Shown: positions 17,190 to 25,992, counted from the first letter of the stretch. The stretch: DNA of 43,811 bases from Pirellulaceae bacterium (GCA_025459265.1 JALOQX010000012.1:1-43811), one strand, 5' to 3'. The notes: generated by a model not told the origin, from the letters alone. A program made the numbers and translations.

Positions 17190-17266
17190 GGGTGGCTGGG
17201 GACGAACGAAGTATGCCCGCCGCTGCGAATCGCCGGGGGCGAGCTCAAGCGCGGCCCCAGCCACCC
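17190..17266. repeat. 77-bp dispersed element with inverted ends, copy B
   Basis: Ends GGGTGGCTGGGG (17190-17201) and CCCCAGCCACCC (17255-17266) are a perfect 12-bp inverted repeat. The inside matches copy A at 7450-7527 in CGAACGAAGT, GCC and GGGCGAGCT with scattered differences, and the length differs by one base. Confidence 0.78.
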
Positions 17267-17301
17267 CACCCCAAAACTAAGCCGGGAGGAGGCACGAGCG
17301 G

Positions 17302-17333
17302 CGTGGCCCGCGGCGAAAGGCCAGCGGGCCACG
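17302..17333 (-). terminator. Hairpin after rplI
   Basis: A perfect 10-bp inverted repeat (CGTGGCCCGC / GCGGGCCACG) with a 12-base loop, 21 bases past the rplI stop. There is no T-run, so it is either a factor-assisted terminator, an RNA-stabilising stem or another palindromic repeat. Confidence 0.5.
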
Positions 17334-17354
17334 TGAAATTCCATCCGCGCCGCC

Positions 17355-17894
17355 TTACTTCGCGTCGTCGTCGGTGGCCGTGGGCACAACCCACACCTTC
17401 AGCTCCGCCGTGATCGTCTGGTGCAAATGCACCTTGACGGTGTACAAGCCGAGCTCTTTCAGCAGACCCTCGAGTCGCACCTGATCGGGCGCGATCGTGA
17501 TCCCGTTCTGCTTCAGGGCCGCCGCGATGTCGTTGGCGTTGACACTGCCGTAGAGGTGTCCCTCGTCGTTCGCATTGGCTTCGATCGTGACACTTTGTTT
17601 GCCGATCTCCGCGGCCAGCGACTCGAGATTGGCCAGCCGCTTGCGCTCGATCTCCAGCAGACGCGCCCGATGCTTCTCGACCATCCGTTTGTGGTGCTTG
17701 GTGGCCAACGTGGCCAACCCTTGCGGGATCAGGTAGTTGTGGGCGTAGCCAGGTTTGACTTCCACCACGTCCCCCTGTTTTCCCAGATGATCAACCGACT
17801 GGACGAGCAGGAGCTCGACACCGCCGTGCGGACCGCGCGGGAGTCGTTTGAAGCGGGGACGAGCCGAAGTCGCCTTGGAATTTGCACGTACCAT
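17355..17894 (-). CDS. rplI: 50S ribosomal protein L9
   Basis: A 179-aa large-subunit protein. The L9 N-domain is clear: VELLLVQSVDHLGKQGDVVEVKPGYAHNYLIPQGLA, then the long connecting helix and the C-domain (GHLYGSVNANDIAAAL). The usual length is about 150 aa; here an extra basic stretch of about 30 residues (MVRANSKATSARPRFKRLPRG) precedes the domain. The ATG at 17894 is supported by AGGTG upstream and lies 38 bases after the ssb stop. An in-domain start would lack a ribosome-binding site. The Ssb-L9-DnaB order matches the widespread rpsF-ssb-rplI-dnaB cluster. Confidence 0.95.
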   Translation of the reverse strand: MVRANSKATSARPRFKRLPRGPHGGVELLLVQSVDHLGKQGDVVEVKPGYAHNYLIPQGLATLATKHHKRMVEKHRARLLEIERKRLANLESLAAEIGKQSVTIEANANDEGHLYGSVNANDIAAALKQNGITIAPDQVRLEGLLKELGLYTVKVHLHQTITAELKVWVVPTATDDDAK

Positions 17895-17932
17895 CGTTTC
17901 ACACCTGACTCTGTGCGCGCCTTGCAACGCAC

Positions 17933-18370
17933 TCAAAAAGGAAGTTCCTCGTCGGGCGGTCGGGCCGAGGCGGATTCGCGACCGTTGGAGGAGGTCGACT
18001 GACCGACGCCGGCAAATTCCGGCGCCGGGCTCGTCGCGGTCGCCCGACCGCTGAGCATCTGCATCCGATCGCCGACTACCCGCAACTTCGACCGTTTCTG
18101 ACCATCACTTTCCCACGTGTCCAGTTTCAGTCGTCCTTCGATCAGCACAGGCGCCCCTTTGCCCAGGTACTGTCCGGCGATTTCCGCCGTGCGACCCCAG
18201 AGCGTTACCTCCAGGAATGTCGGTTCGTCCACCCATTCACCGCTGGGGAGCCTGCGGCGATCATTGATCGCCAAGCCAATTTCGGTCACGGCGGTCTGGT
18301 TCGCCGTGTACTTCACCTCGACGTCTCGCGTCAAGTTACCCACGAGAATCACGCGATTGAAGCTGGCCAT
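17933..18370 (-). CDS. ssb: Single-stranded DNA-binding protein
   Basis: A 145-aa OB-fold protein that coats single-stranded DNA. MASFNRVILVGNLTRDVEVKY and FLEVTLWGRTAEIAGQYLGKG are canonical, and the disordered tail ends PPDEELPF, the acidic tip that recruits partner proteins. The ATG at 18370 has AAAGGACGAGG upstream. A well-formed promoter lies about 60 bases upstream (18430-18458), so ssb-rplI can be transcribed independently of rpsF. Confidence 0.97.
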   Translation of the reverse strand: MASFNRVILVGNLTRDVEVKYTANQTAVTEIGLAINDRRRLPSGEWVDEPTFLEVTLWGRTAEIAGQYLGKGAPVLIEGRLKLDTWESDGQKRSKLRVVGDRMQMLSGRATATSPAPEFAGVGQSTSSNGRESASARPPDEELPF

Positions 18371-18429
18371 GGCCTCGTCCTTTCATGCCCGCCCAAGTCT
18401 ACGTGAACCCACGACTCATAGTGAACACA

Positions 18430-18458
18430 AGTATACCACTCCCCGCCTCGACAGGCAA
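18430..18458 (-). promoter_or_regulatory. sigma70-type promoter for ssb-rplI
   Basis: On the minus strand, -35 TTGCCT (18458-18453), a 17-base spacer and -10 TATACT (18435-18430). Transcription would start near 18423, about 50 bases before the ssb ATG and after the rpsF stop at 18503. Confidence 0.65.
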
Positions 18459-18502
18459 CCCCTGGGGGCGCCGCGGCGGGTCCGCGAGTGGCCCTGGTGA
18501 TT

Positions 18503-18913
18503 CTATTCCTCCCCGATTTCCTCTTCGGCGTCCCCGAACCCCGGTTCGGCGGTCGTCCGCGGGCGCGGCGGGGCCTCTCCGCGGGCGTGAGCCACCAGCG
18601 TGTCGACCAGCCGCGGCTCGACCTTGAGCGTCAGGTTGCGCAGGACATTATCGTTCAGCTGGCACGCCCGATTGAACTCGACGACCCGATCCGTCTCCAT
18701 GCGGAAGTAGGTGAGCCAATAGGCACCTTTCCGGTGCCCTTCAATCGGGTAGGCCAGTCGCTGTTCGTTCCAGAGCCGGCTGGCGAGCACTTCCCCGCCA
18801 CAGGACTCGACCATCCGCGGAATCTGTGCCGCCACGCCGCTCGGATCCCGCGCGTAGCGGTTGGCGTCGAGGATGAACATGCATTCGTAGACGTTGCTTG
18901 TCAAATCAATCAT
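18503..18913 (-). CDS. rpsF: 30S ribosomal protein S6
   Basis: A 136-aa small-subunit protein. VYECMFILDANRYARDP, then GGEVLASRLWNEQRLAYPIEGHRKGAYWL, RMETDRVVEFNRACQLNDNVLR and an acidic C-terminal tail are typical S6. Start choice: ATG at 18913 directly abuts GGGAG, which is too close, whereas a TTG at 18904 (LTSNVYECMF) has ideal spacing of 9 bases from the same GGGAG. The true start may therefore be TTG 18904, giving 133 aa. It lies 44 bases after pth and upstream of ssb. Confidence 0.95.
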   Translation of the reverse strand: MIDLTSNVYECMFILDANRYARDPSGVAAQIPRMVESCGGEVLASRLWNEQRLAYPIEGHRKGAYWLTYFRMETDRVVEFNRACQLNDNVLRNLTLKVEPRLVDTLVAHARGEAPPRPRTTAEPGFGDAEEEIGEE

Positions 18914-18957
18914 CTCCCAGTCGAGTGGTCGCGAGCGACATGTTTGTGCTGCCTTGT

Positions 18958-19539
18958 TTACGAGCGTTCTTGCACTTCTTCCCCGTTGTAACGGTTCATG
19001 CAGAACGCGATGCCATGCTGTACCCAATCGATCGCCGCATCGGCCGCCCGGTGGACGGCGGCGTCGATCACCTCACCATCCTCCGGACGAAACCGGCTCA
19101 GGACGAAGTCCACCGAGTCCCATCCGGCGGGCGGCGTCCCGATCCCGATTCTCAGCCGCGGAACGTCGTCGGTTCCCAGCCGCTGGAGGATATCTTGGAG
19201 TCCTTTCTGTCCCCCGGACGAGCCGCGGGCGCGGCAGCGCAATCGGCCCAGGGGGAGATTCAGGTCGTCGCAGATGATCAGCATATCGGCGACATCCAGT
19301 TTGTAAAAGTCGTGGGCCGCGACCACGCTCAGCCCGCTGCGGTTCATGTACGTCAGCGGGCGCAGGAGCAGGAGCCGCTGCGCGCCCAGTTGCACTTCCG
19401 CTAATTCTCCCTGAAATCGCGCTCGCCACGACGCCGCCCCGCCGCGGCGTGCCAACTGCTCCACCACCACGAACCCGACGTTGTGCCGCGTGCCCACATA
19501 CGGCCGTCCCGGGTTGCCCAGACCTACGATCAGCTTCAT
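18958..19539 (-). CDS. pth: Peptidyl-tRNA hydrolase
   Basis: A 193-aa enzyme that recycles peptidyl-tRNA released during translation. MKLIVGLGNPGRPYVGTRHNVGF carries the catalytic His19 and Asn20; Asn66 (TYMNRSG) and Asp91-92 (ICDDLNLPLG) complete the active site, and RGSSGGQKGL is the substrate loop. The length is normal. The gene lies between rplY and rpsF with short gaps, as in many bacteria. Confidence 0.97.
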   Translation of the reverse strand: MKLIVGLGNPGRPYVGTRHNVGFVVVEQLARRGGAASWRARFQGELAEVQLGAQRLLLLRPLTYMNRSGLSVVAAHDFYKLDVADMLIICDDLNLPLGRLRCRARGSSGGQKGLQDILQRLGTDDVPRLRIGIGTPPAGWDSVDFVLSRFRPEDGEVIDAAVHRAADAAIDWVQHGIAFCMNRYNGEEVQERS

Positions 19540-19593
19540 GGCGGCGGGGCTCCCGGCGGGGAGGTGGCCACGGCCGGTCGGCGTGCCTGCCTG

Positions 19594-20232
19594 CTACTCG
19601 CCCTCCTCCTCGGCTTCCTCTTCCGCGCGGCGCCCAATCACTTCGGGCTCCACCGGGCCGGCGGCCGCAGCCTCTTCCAGCTCCTGCGCCGGGCCCTGGG
19701 CGTAGCAACTGACCACCAGACTGTCGGTCGCCGTGATGAGCGTCACATGGGGAGGCAGCGACAGCTCGGCCAGCGTGATGGACTGGCCGAGATGCAGGTT
19801 CTTGATGCTGGCCACCAGCTTGTCCGGAATCTCACCCGCCGGACACTCGATCTCGACATCAAACAGGTGGTGGTCCACAATGCCACCTTCCTTCGCCCCC
19901 GGCGCCTCTCCCTTGAGCTCCAGGGACACCGTCACCTGCACCCGCTCCTGTTCGCTGACGCGCGTCAGGTCGAGGTGCAGGACTTCACTGCCATAGCAGT
20001 CCCACTGCACGGCCCGAATCAGCGCCTTTTCGCGGACCTCCCCCTGCAGATCCACCAGCTTGCCGCCATGCCGCAGAGCCGCGCTGACTTCCGCGGTCGG
20101 GATCGCCAGATTGACATTCTGCTCCCCATGTCCATACAGGATCGCCGGGGTCTGCCCGGCACGCCGCAAGCGGCGGACCCGCCCCGTCCCAAGTTCCTTC
20201 CGGATGGCTACATGCAACACGTCCGTCATCAT
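19594..20232 (-). CDS. rplY: 50S ribosomal protein L25/general stress protein Ctc
   Basis: A 212-aa protein of the long (Ctc) L25 type that binds 5S rRNA. The N-domain reads LGTGRVRRLRRAGQTPAILYGHG; the C-domain includes HLDLTRVSEQERVQVTVSLELKGEAPG and IPDKLVASIKNLHLGQSI. It ends in an acidic Glu/Ala-rich tail. Two ATGs in tandem open the gene (20232 and 20229). It starts the rplY-pth-rpsF series; the groES-like gene 258 bases upstream is divergent. Confidence 0.95.
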   Translation of the reverse strand: MMTDVLHVAIRKELGTGRVRRLRRAGQTPAILYGHGEQNVNLAIPTAEVSAALRHGGKLVDLQGEVREKALIRAVQWDCYGSEVLHLDLTRVSEQERVQVTVSLELKGEAPGAKEGGIVDHHLFDVEIECPAGEIPDKLVASIKNLHLGQSITLAELSLPPHVTLITATDSLVVSCYAQGPAQELEEAAAAGPVEPEVIGRRAEEEAEEEGE

Positions 20233-20490
20233 CGACCCTTTCGGCGATCACCTCGTGGCCCATCGTCCGTCGCCCGACGCCGGCCTTCCGCTGGATCCGT
20301 TGGCAAACCTGACATTTTGCCGTTTTATCCGCCGATGGCAAGTCCCCGTGGCCCCTGCGGGGAAGCTTCAGGCCCCAAGCACCACGACCCAAGCCCCGAG
20401 GGGTCCGATCAACGCCGACAGGAGGCTCCGGTGGGCGATCTTGCGAAAAAGGGGGGCAGTGGGTAGTGTGACGCGCAGCAGGAGTCTGGC

Positions 20491-20814
20491 ATGAGCAAGA
20501 CACGCAAAGAAGTGCTGGAATACGTCGAACCGATCGGGGCCCGCGTGCTGGTGCGGAAGGACGAGCCGAAGCGCGAGACGCGCGGCGGGATCGCGTTGCC
20601 GGACGCGGCCGAGATCCCGACCATCACGGGGCGGATCGTGAGCATTTCGGCGCAGATTGAGCACGACGAGGACGTACCGCTGCGGCAGTACGACAAGATC
20701 CTGTTTCACCCCAAGAACGCCATTCCGGTGGATTTTGAACCGGACAACCAGCTGTTTGTCGTGCCGGTCGAGGATGTCGTGGCGGTGTTTCGCCGCTCGG
20801 CCGAAGAGCGCTGA
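20491..20814 (+). CDS. groES: GroES-like co-chaperonin, no adjacent groEL
   Basis: A 107-aa GroES-fold protein. PIGARVLVRKDEP is the first strand, KRETRGGIALPDAAEIP the mobile loop that in GroES contacts GroEL, and VDFEPDNQLFVVPVEDVVAVF the C-terminal strands. It is slightly longer than standard GroES (about 97 aa), with a charged N-terminal extension and an internal HDEDVPLRQYDKILFHP segment unlike canonical GroES. The ATG at 20491 has GCAGGAG 7 bases upstream. It is orphaned: no groEL is in the window, and it sits on the strand opposite its neighbours prs and rplY. It is probably a paralogue rather than the main co-chaperonin. Confidence 0.88.
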   Translation: MSKTRKEVLEYVEPIGARVLVRKDEPKRETRGGIALPDAAEIPTITGRIVSISAQIEHDEDVPLRQYDKILFHPKNAIPVDFEPDNQLFVVPVEDVVAVFRRSAEER

Positions 20815-20841
20815 ACGCGTCCTGCCCGGGGCGGGAGCGCC

Positions 20842-21798
20842 TCACAATGGCTGGAACAGCGCGCTGACGGACTGATCGTGATGGATCCGCTTCATGGCCT
20901 CGGCCAGCAGCGGCGCGACGGTCAGGACGGAGATGCGCGGGATCGCCTGGTCGGCGCGGAGCGGAATGCTGTCGGTGACCACGACGCTGGTGATGGGCGA
21001 CGCCTGGATGTTCCGGATCGCGGGTCCGCAGAGCACGGCGTGGGTGGCGGCCACGTGGATCTCGCGGGCCCCGGCCGCATGGACCAGGTGCGCCGCCCCG
21101 CAGATCGACCCGGCGGTGCTGATCATGTCGTCGAACATCAGCGCCACGCGGCCGTCGACCGGCCCGCCGATGATGTTTTCCTGATGCGTCTTGAGCGCGG
21201 AGGCGCGCCGCTTGTCGACGATCGCCAGTTTGCCCCCCAGCCGCTTGGCATGCCCCGCAGCCCGCTTGATGCTCCCCACATCGGCACTCACCACCACGAT
21301 GTCCTGCGGGTCGTACTGCCGCCGCACGAAGTGTTCGTTCAACACCGGCGCGGCGTAGAGGTGATCGACCGGCACGTCAAAGAACCCCTGGATCTGGGCG
21401 GCATGCAGGTCCATGGTGAGCACGCGATCGGCCCCGGCGCGGGTGATCAGGTTGGCGGTCAGCTTGGCGGTGATGGGCGTGCGGCCTTCATCCTTCCGGT
21501 CCTGACGGGCGTACCCGTAATAAGGAATCACGGCGGTGATCCGCGCGGCGCTGGCCCGCTTGCAACTGTCGATCATGATCAACAGTTCCATCAAGTTGTC
21601 ATTGACCGGCGGACAGGTCGGCTGGATGAGAAACACGTCGCGCCCGCGGACATCCTCCTCGATCTTGCAGAAGTTCTCCCCGTCGGGGAATTTGCCCAGC
21701 GAGATGGAGCCCAACGGCAGGTCCAGGAAGCCGCAGATGGCGCGTGCCAGCGGCTGGTTCGCCTGACCGCTGAAGATCTTCAGTTCGCGGATCTGCAT
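20842..21798 (-). CDS. prs: Ribose-phosphate pyrophosphokinase
   Basis: A 318-aa enzyme making PRPP from ribose 5-phosphate and ATP for nucleotide, His and Trp synthesis. KIFSGQANQPLA, GKFPDGENFCKIEEDVRGRDVF, the catalytic-region YYGYARQDRKDEGRTPI, the metal-binding MDLHAAQIQGFF and the ribose-5-phosphate loop MFDDMISTAGSI are all intact. Its ATG directly follows the TAA of the glmU-like gene (TAAATG), so the two are translationally coupled. The conserved glmU-prs-rplY-pth order is broken only by the opposing groES-like gene. Confidence 0.97.
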   Translation of the reverse strand: MQIRELKIFSGQANQPLARAICGFLDLPLGSISLGKFPDGENFCKIEEDVRGRDVFLIQPTCPPVNDNLMELLIMIDSCKRASAARITAVIPYYGYARQDRKDEGRTPITAKLTANLITRAGADRVLTMDLHAAQIQGFFDVPVDHLYAAPVLNEHFVRRQYDPQDIVVVSADVGSIKRAAGHAKRLGGKLAIVDKRRASALKTHQENIIGGPVDGRVALMFDDMISTAGSICGAAHLVHAAGAREIHVAATHAVLCGPAIRNIQASPITSVVVTDSIPLRADQAIPRISVLTVAPLLAEAMKRIHHDQSVSALFQPL

Positions 21799-22551
21799 TT
21801 ACCGTCCCAGTTCTTCCAGGGCCGCCTCGACCACCGCCAGGTCGGCCCACGTGTTGATGCTCAGCGCCTCACACGGCTGCAGCACCGGGAGCGCCCGCAC
21901 GACGTCGCCCCGCGCCCGGAGGATGCCGGGGCAGTCGGTCAGGTAGTATTCCCGCTGGCGGTTGGCGTTCTGCAGCTGATCGAGCGCCGCCACCAGCCGC
22001 GCGGCGTCGAACACGTACGTGCTCATATTCACTTCGGTGATCGCGCGCTGCTCGGGCGTCGCGTCCTTTTCCTCCACGATCGCCACAAACTCGCCGTCGG
22101 CCCCGCGGACGATCCGCCCCAGGCTGCCCGGATCCGCCTTGTGCAGGGTCCCCAGCAGGCACGCCGGGCGCCGCGCGCGGAACTCGTCCAGCAGCGCTCG
22201 GATCGACGACTCCTGCGTCAGCGGCGAGTCGCCGGTGACGACCAGCACCGGGCCGTCGTGCGCCAGCAGGTGCGGCCGGCACATCTTGACCGCGTGCCCC
22301 GTGCCCAGCTGCTCCGTCTGTTCCACGAACTCGACGTCCGCGTAGCGCCCCAGCACCTGGCGGACCAACTCGGCGCGATATCCCACGACCACCAGCTGGC
22401 GGTCGACGCCCGCCGCGCGGAGCGTGTCGAGTACGAACTCGACCATCGGCCGCCCGCGGACCGGGCACAGGACTTTCGGCAGGTCGGACTTCATGCGAGT
22501 CCCTTTACCGGCCGCCAACACAATCGCCAGAGTCTGGCTCATCAGCTGCAT
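21799..22551 (-). CDS. glmU: GlmU-type uridylyltransferase lacking the acetyltransferase domain
   Basis: A 250-aa nucleotidyltransferase predicted to make UDP-N-acetylglucosamine from UTP and GlcNAc-1-phosphate. LAIVLAAGKGTRMKSDLPKVL is the signature nucleotide loop; QLGTGHAVKMC, VVTGDSPL, EEKDATPEQRAITEVNMSTYVF and YYLTDCPGIL follow the bifunctional GlmU pattern. Usual GlmU is about 455 aa, and its C-terminal left-handed beta-helix (GlcN-1-P acetyltransferase) is absent: prs begins right after the stop. Acetylation must therefore come from elsewhere. ATGs at 22551 and 22542 are both possible; neither has a strong ribosome-binding site. Confidence 0.88.
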   Translation of the reverse strand: MQLMSQTLAIVLAAGKGTRMKSDLPKVLCPVRGRPMVEFVLDTLRAAGVDRQLVVVGYRAELVRQVLGRYADVEFVEQTEQLGTGHAVKMCRPHLLAHDGPVLVVTGDSPLTQESSIRALLDEFRARRPACLLGTLHKADPGSLGRIVRGADGEFVAIVEEKDATPEQRAITEVNMSTYVFDAARLVAALDQLQNANRQREYYLTDCPGILRARGDVVRALPVLQPCEALSINTWADLAVVEAALEELGR

Positions 22552-22770
22552 CACCGGACGCGTGAGAAACAACCGTGAGAAACAACAGGACGACCTTGGC
22601 GAGTCCCGCCTGGCCGACCGCGGACCTGGGCGCGACTCCGTCCGACACGACCCCATGCGGCTGGGCCGCACCTGGCGGGCATGCCAGTCGGCACGACCCG
22701 CGTCGCCGGCACCCGGCGGCTGCTTATCTTGGCACGAACCGGCGCGGGACACCAGAGGGGGAGCTGCACG

Positions 22771-22800
22771 TTGACACGTCGGCAAAGCGGGCGCTACAAT
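22771..22800 (+). promoter_or_regulatory. sigma70-type promoter for argBDF
   Basis: A perfect -35 TTGACA (22771-22776), an 18-base spacer and -10 TACAAT (22795-22800). The predicted start is near 22807, 60 bases before the argB TTG start. No arginine-repressor box was recognised. Confidence 0.8.
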
Positions 22801-22866
22801 CAGCGGTTTTCCTGCCCCGCGACGGGGTCGACCCCAGCCCCTCCCTTGCCCCCGAGGCCACGATCC

Positions 22867-23748
22867 TTGGAAGCCGCGATTGCGAAAGCCGACACGTTAA
22901 TCGAAGCGCTGGGCTGGATCCGCCAGTTCCGCGACAAGATCACGGTCATCAAGCTGGGCGGCAGCGTGATGGAAGACGACGCCGCACTGCGCCACGTGTT
23001 GTTGGACATCGTCTTCATGGAGACGGTGGGGATGCGCCCGGTCGTCGTACACGGGGCCGGTGCCGCCATCAGCCGCGCGATGGAAGCGGCCGGACTGCAG
23101 GCCCGCTTCGTGCAGGGACGCCGCTACACGGATGCCGCGACGCTGGAGGTCGTGGAGCAAGTCCTGGCGGTGGAGACCAACCAATGGCTCGCGCGGCAGA
23201 TCGAGGAACTGGGCGGCCGCGCCATGAACCTCAACTTCCGCACCACCAACGTGCTCTTCGGCCAGCAGTTGCAGCTGACCGGCGACGACGGCGCCCCGCT
23301 CGACCTGGGCTTCGTCGGCGCGGTCACGCGCGTGGAGCGGAGCGTGATCGAGAACTTGTGCTATGCCGGCCAGGTCCCCGTCATCCCTTCCATGTGCATC
23401 GACCCACACGGCCAGAAACTGAATGTCAACGCCGACACGGCGGCCACGGCCGTGGCCCAGGCGCTCGGCGCCGAAAAGCTCGTCTACCTGAGTGACGTCA
23501 ACGGCGTGCGGCGCGATAAACACGACCCCGACTCGCTGATCCACTCGCTCAGTGCCCGCGAGGCCCGCGAGCTGATTCGCAATCGGTCGATCGACGCCGG
23601 GATGATCCCCAAAGTGGAAGCATGTCTGGAAACCCTGGAGCGCGGCGTGCACAAGGTGCACATCATTGATGGACGGTTGCGGCACTCGCTGCTGCTCGAA
23701 ATCTACACCACGACCGGTGTGGGCACGCAGATCGTACGTGACGAGTAG
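22867..23748 (+). CDS. argB: Acetylglutamate kinase
   Basis: A 293-aa kinase phosphorylating N-acetylglutamate, step two of arginine synthesis. [14 protein letters not shown] is the glycine-rich loop; [35 protein letters not shown] and [14 protein letters not shown] are family landmarks, and the ending VGTQIV is normal. I place the start at TTG 22867 ([21 protein letters not shown]) with GAGG 9 bases upstream, because the frame before it (open to 22681) crosses the promoter and is not family-like. The promoter at 22771-22800 would otherwise lie inside the gene. First gene of argB-argD-argF. Confidence 0.93.
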   Translation: MEAAIAKADTLIEALGWIRQFRDKITVIKLGGSVMEDDAALRHVLLDIVFMETVGMRPVVVHGAGAAISRAMEAAGLQARFVQGRRYTDAATLEVVEQVLAVETNQWLARQIEELGGRAMNLNFRTTNVLFGQQLQLTGDDGAPLDLGFVGAVTRVERSVIENLCYAGQVPVIPSMCIDPHGQKLNVNADTAATAVAQALGAEKLVYLSDVNGVRRDKHDPDSLIHSLSAREARELIRNRSIDAGMIPKVEACLETLERGVHKVHIIDGRLRHSLLLEIYTTTGVGTQIVRDE

Positions 23749-23775
23749 CGGACGCGGGCCCAAGAGGAGGGCGCA

Positions 23776-24978
23776 ATGGCGACTCTGCAGGCATTGAACT
23801 CGGCCGACACCGTGGCCCTGTTCGGCCGATTTGTGATTCCGAACTACCGGCGGTTCCCGGTCAACCTGGTCCGGGGCGAAGGGTGTTACGTGTGGGACAG
23901 CGAAGGACACCGCTACCTCGACTTCTTCCCCGGGTGGGGCTGCAACCTGCTGGGGCACTGCCCGCCCCGCGTCGTGCAGGCGGTGCAGGAGCAGGTGGCC
24001 ACGCTGATCCATGTGCCCAACACCTGGCACACCGATGTGCAGGGACGCTGGGCCCAGATGCTGGCCGAACGCAGTTTCGGCGGCCAGGCCTTCTTCTGCA
24101 ATTCCGGCACGGAAGCCAACGAGGCCGCCATCAAACTCGCCCGCCTCCACACGCCCAAGGAAAAGTACAAGATCATTACCTTCGAGGGAGGGTTTCACGG
24201 ACGCACCCTCGGATCGACCACCGCCACGGCCCAGCCGAAGTATCACGAAGGGCTGGGACCGTTGGTGGCCGGATTCGTCTACGCCCCGTTCGGGGATCTG
24301 GACGCGGTCGCCGCGCGGATCGATGACGAAACCTGCGCGATCATGATCGAGCCGATCCAGGGCGAAGGCGGCGTGCGGATCCCGACCCGTGAGTTTCTGG
24401 CCGGCTTGCGGCGGCTGGCCGACGAGCACGAACTGCTGCTGATCTTCGACGAAGTCCAGACCGGTTGTGGGCGGACCGCCCACTGGTTCGCCTACCAGCA
24501 CTTCGACGTCACGCCGGACATCATGACGCTGGCCAAGGCGTTGTGCGGCGGGTTGCCGGGCGGCGCCCTGCTGACCACCCGCGAGATCGCGCCGAGTCTC
24601 CGGCCGGGGATGCACGCCGCAACGTTCGGCGGCAACCCGATCGCCGCGCGGGCAGGGATCGCCACCCTCGAGACGATCGAGGAGGAAGGATTGCTGGCAC
24701 AGGCGGCCGAGCGGGGCGCGCACTTTCGCCGACGGCTCCAAGCCCTGCAGGCCCAGTGCCCCTTGATCACCGAAGTGCGCAGCGTGGGATTGATGATCGG
24801 GCTGGAACTGGCCGTCGACGGCGCGCCGGTGGTCGAAGCCTGCCTCCGCCGCCGGCTGCTGATCAACTGCACCCACACGACGGTGCTGCGCCTGCTCCCC
24901 GCCATGACGCTGACCGCGGAGCAGGTAGACGAAGGATGTGACATCCTGGCCGAGGCGCTCCAGAGTCTCAGCGCCTGA
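23776..24978 (+). CDS. argD: Acetylornithine aminotransferase
   Basis: A 400-aa pyridoxal-phosphate enzyme converting N-acetylglutamate semialdehyde to N-acetylornithine. Class-III landmarks: [18 protein letters not shown] (107-124), [39 protein letters not shown], and the Schiff-base Lys254 in [13 protein letters not shown]. The ATG at 23776 is preceded by GAGGAGG at good spacing. It starts 27 bases after argB ends. Confidence 0.96.
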   Translation: MATLQALNSADTVALFGRFVIPNYRRFPVNLVRGEGCYVWDSEGHRYLDFFPGWGCNLLGHCPPRVVQAVQEQVATLIHVPNTWHTDVQGRWAQMLAERSFGGQAFFCNSGTEANEAAIKLARLHTPKEKYKIITFEGGFHGRTLGSTTATAQPKYHEGLGPLVAGFVYAPFGDLDAVAARIDDETCAIMIEPIQGEGGVRIPTREFLAGLRRLADEHELLLIFDEVQTGCGRTAHWFAYQHFDVTPDIMTLAKALCGGLPGGALLTTREIAPSLRPGMHAATFGGNPIAARAGIATLETIEEEGLLAQAAERGAHFRRRLQALQAQCPLITEVRSVGLMIGLELAVDGAPVVEACLRRRLLINCTHTTVLRLLPAMTLTAEQVDEGCDILAEALQSLSA

Positions 24979-25050
24979 CGGCGGACCCCGCCCGCGCCGT
25001 CCATGCGCGGCATCGGTTTCCGCCACGACTCCCGGAAGGAACGGCCTGTT

Positions 25051-25962
25051 ATGCGACACGTACTGACGCTCCTGGATCTTTCCCCTGACGAGATCGAGGC
25101 GGTCTTCGCGCTCTCCGCTTCGCTCAAACGCGACCTGGCGCGCGGCATCCGCCAGCCACGACTGGCCGGCCACGTGCAGGCGCTGCTGTTCGAGAAACCC
25201 TCGCTGCGCACCCGGGTCAGTTTCGAGACCGCCTTCGCGCACCTGGGGGGCACCACCATGTTCCTGGGAAGCGACGTCGGCTGGGGCCATCGCGAGTCGG
25301 CGGCCGATTTCGCTCGCGTGCTGACGCAGTATGTCGACGTGGTGGTCTGCCGCGCGAACTGTCACCAGCGCGTGGAGGAACTGGCGCGGCACGCCACCTG
25401 CCCCGTCATCAATGGCCTGACCGATCGCTACCATCCGTGTCAGGCGCTGGCCGACCTGTTCACACTGCTGGAAGTGCACGGCCGCCTGGCAGGGCTCAAG
25501 CTGGCCTACGTCGGAGATGCCAACAACGTGGCGCGCAGCCTGGCCGTCGCCTGCGCGCGGTTGGGCCTGCAGTTCGCCATTGCCGCGCCGGCACGCTATC
25601 AGTTCGACACGGGCTTTCTCAAGCTGCTGGACGAGCACCATCCGCAGTTCGACCTGCAGGTGACGACCGATCCGCGCGAGGCCGTGCGCGAAGCCGATGG
25701 CGTGTACACCGACGTGTGGGTGAGCATGGGACAGGAGAGCGAGCGCGCGGCGCGCGTGCAGAGCCTCAGCGCGTATCAGGTGAATCGCGAGCTGCTGGCC
25801 TGTGCGCCGCAGCGGGCACGCTTCCTGCACTGCCTGCCCGCCTGCCGCGGCCAGGAAGTGACCGACGAGGTGATCGACGGCCCGCAGAGCGTTGTCGTGG
25901 CGCAGGCCGCCAACCGGATGCACGTCCAGAAGGGACTGCTGGCCTGGCTGCTGGCGCGTTAA
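25051..25962 (+). CDS. argF: Ornithine carbamoyltransferase
   Basis: A 303-aa enzyme forming citrulline from ornithine and carbamoyl phosphate. The carbamoyl-phosphate loop reads KPSLRTRVSFE (usual form STRTR), HPCQALADLFT and AYVGDANNVARSL are present, and the catalytic cysteine lies in FLHCLPACRGQEV. Its features fit OTC rather than the acetylornithine-specific enzyme. The ATG at 25051 has GGAAGGAA upstream; the frame is open from 25003 but lacks support. It ends the arg operon. The later genes (argG, argH) and the acetyl-removing step are not in the window. Confidence 0.94.
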   Translation: MRHVLTLLDLSPDEIEAVFALSASLKRDLARGIRQPRLAGHVQALLFEKPSLRTRVSFETAFAHLGGTTMFLGSDVGWGHRESAADFARVLTQYVDVVVCRANCHQRVEELARHATCPVINGLTDRYHPCQALADLFTLLEVHGRLAGLKLAYVGDANNVARSLAVACARLGLQFAIAAPARYQFDTGFLKLLDEHHPQFDLQVTTDPREAVREADGVYTDVWVSMGQESERAARVQSLSAYQVNRELLACAPQRARFLHCLPACRGQEVTDEVIDGPQSVVVAQAANRMHVQKGLLAWLLAR

Positions 25963-25992
25963 CGCGAGCGGAGCAGCGCCGATGGGCTTGGT

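Larger units (their letters stand above)
16904..17354. other. Repeat-rich rplI-dnaB intergenic region
   Basis: 451 bases without a gene. It holds a pair of hairpins with the same GGA loop (17081-17101, arms CTCGACTC/GAGTCGAG; and 17105-17123, arms CACGGCTC/GAGCCGTG), the second copy of the 78-bp dispersed element (17190-17266) and a strong hairpin just beyond the rplI stop (17302-17333). Confidence 0.75.

Noticed and set aside
22897-25923. Minus-strand open frame of about 1000 codons
   Set aside because: It runs antisense to argB, argD and argF, whose motifs are complete; its translation has no recognisable domain.
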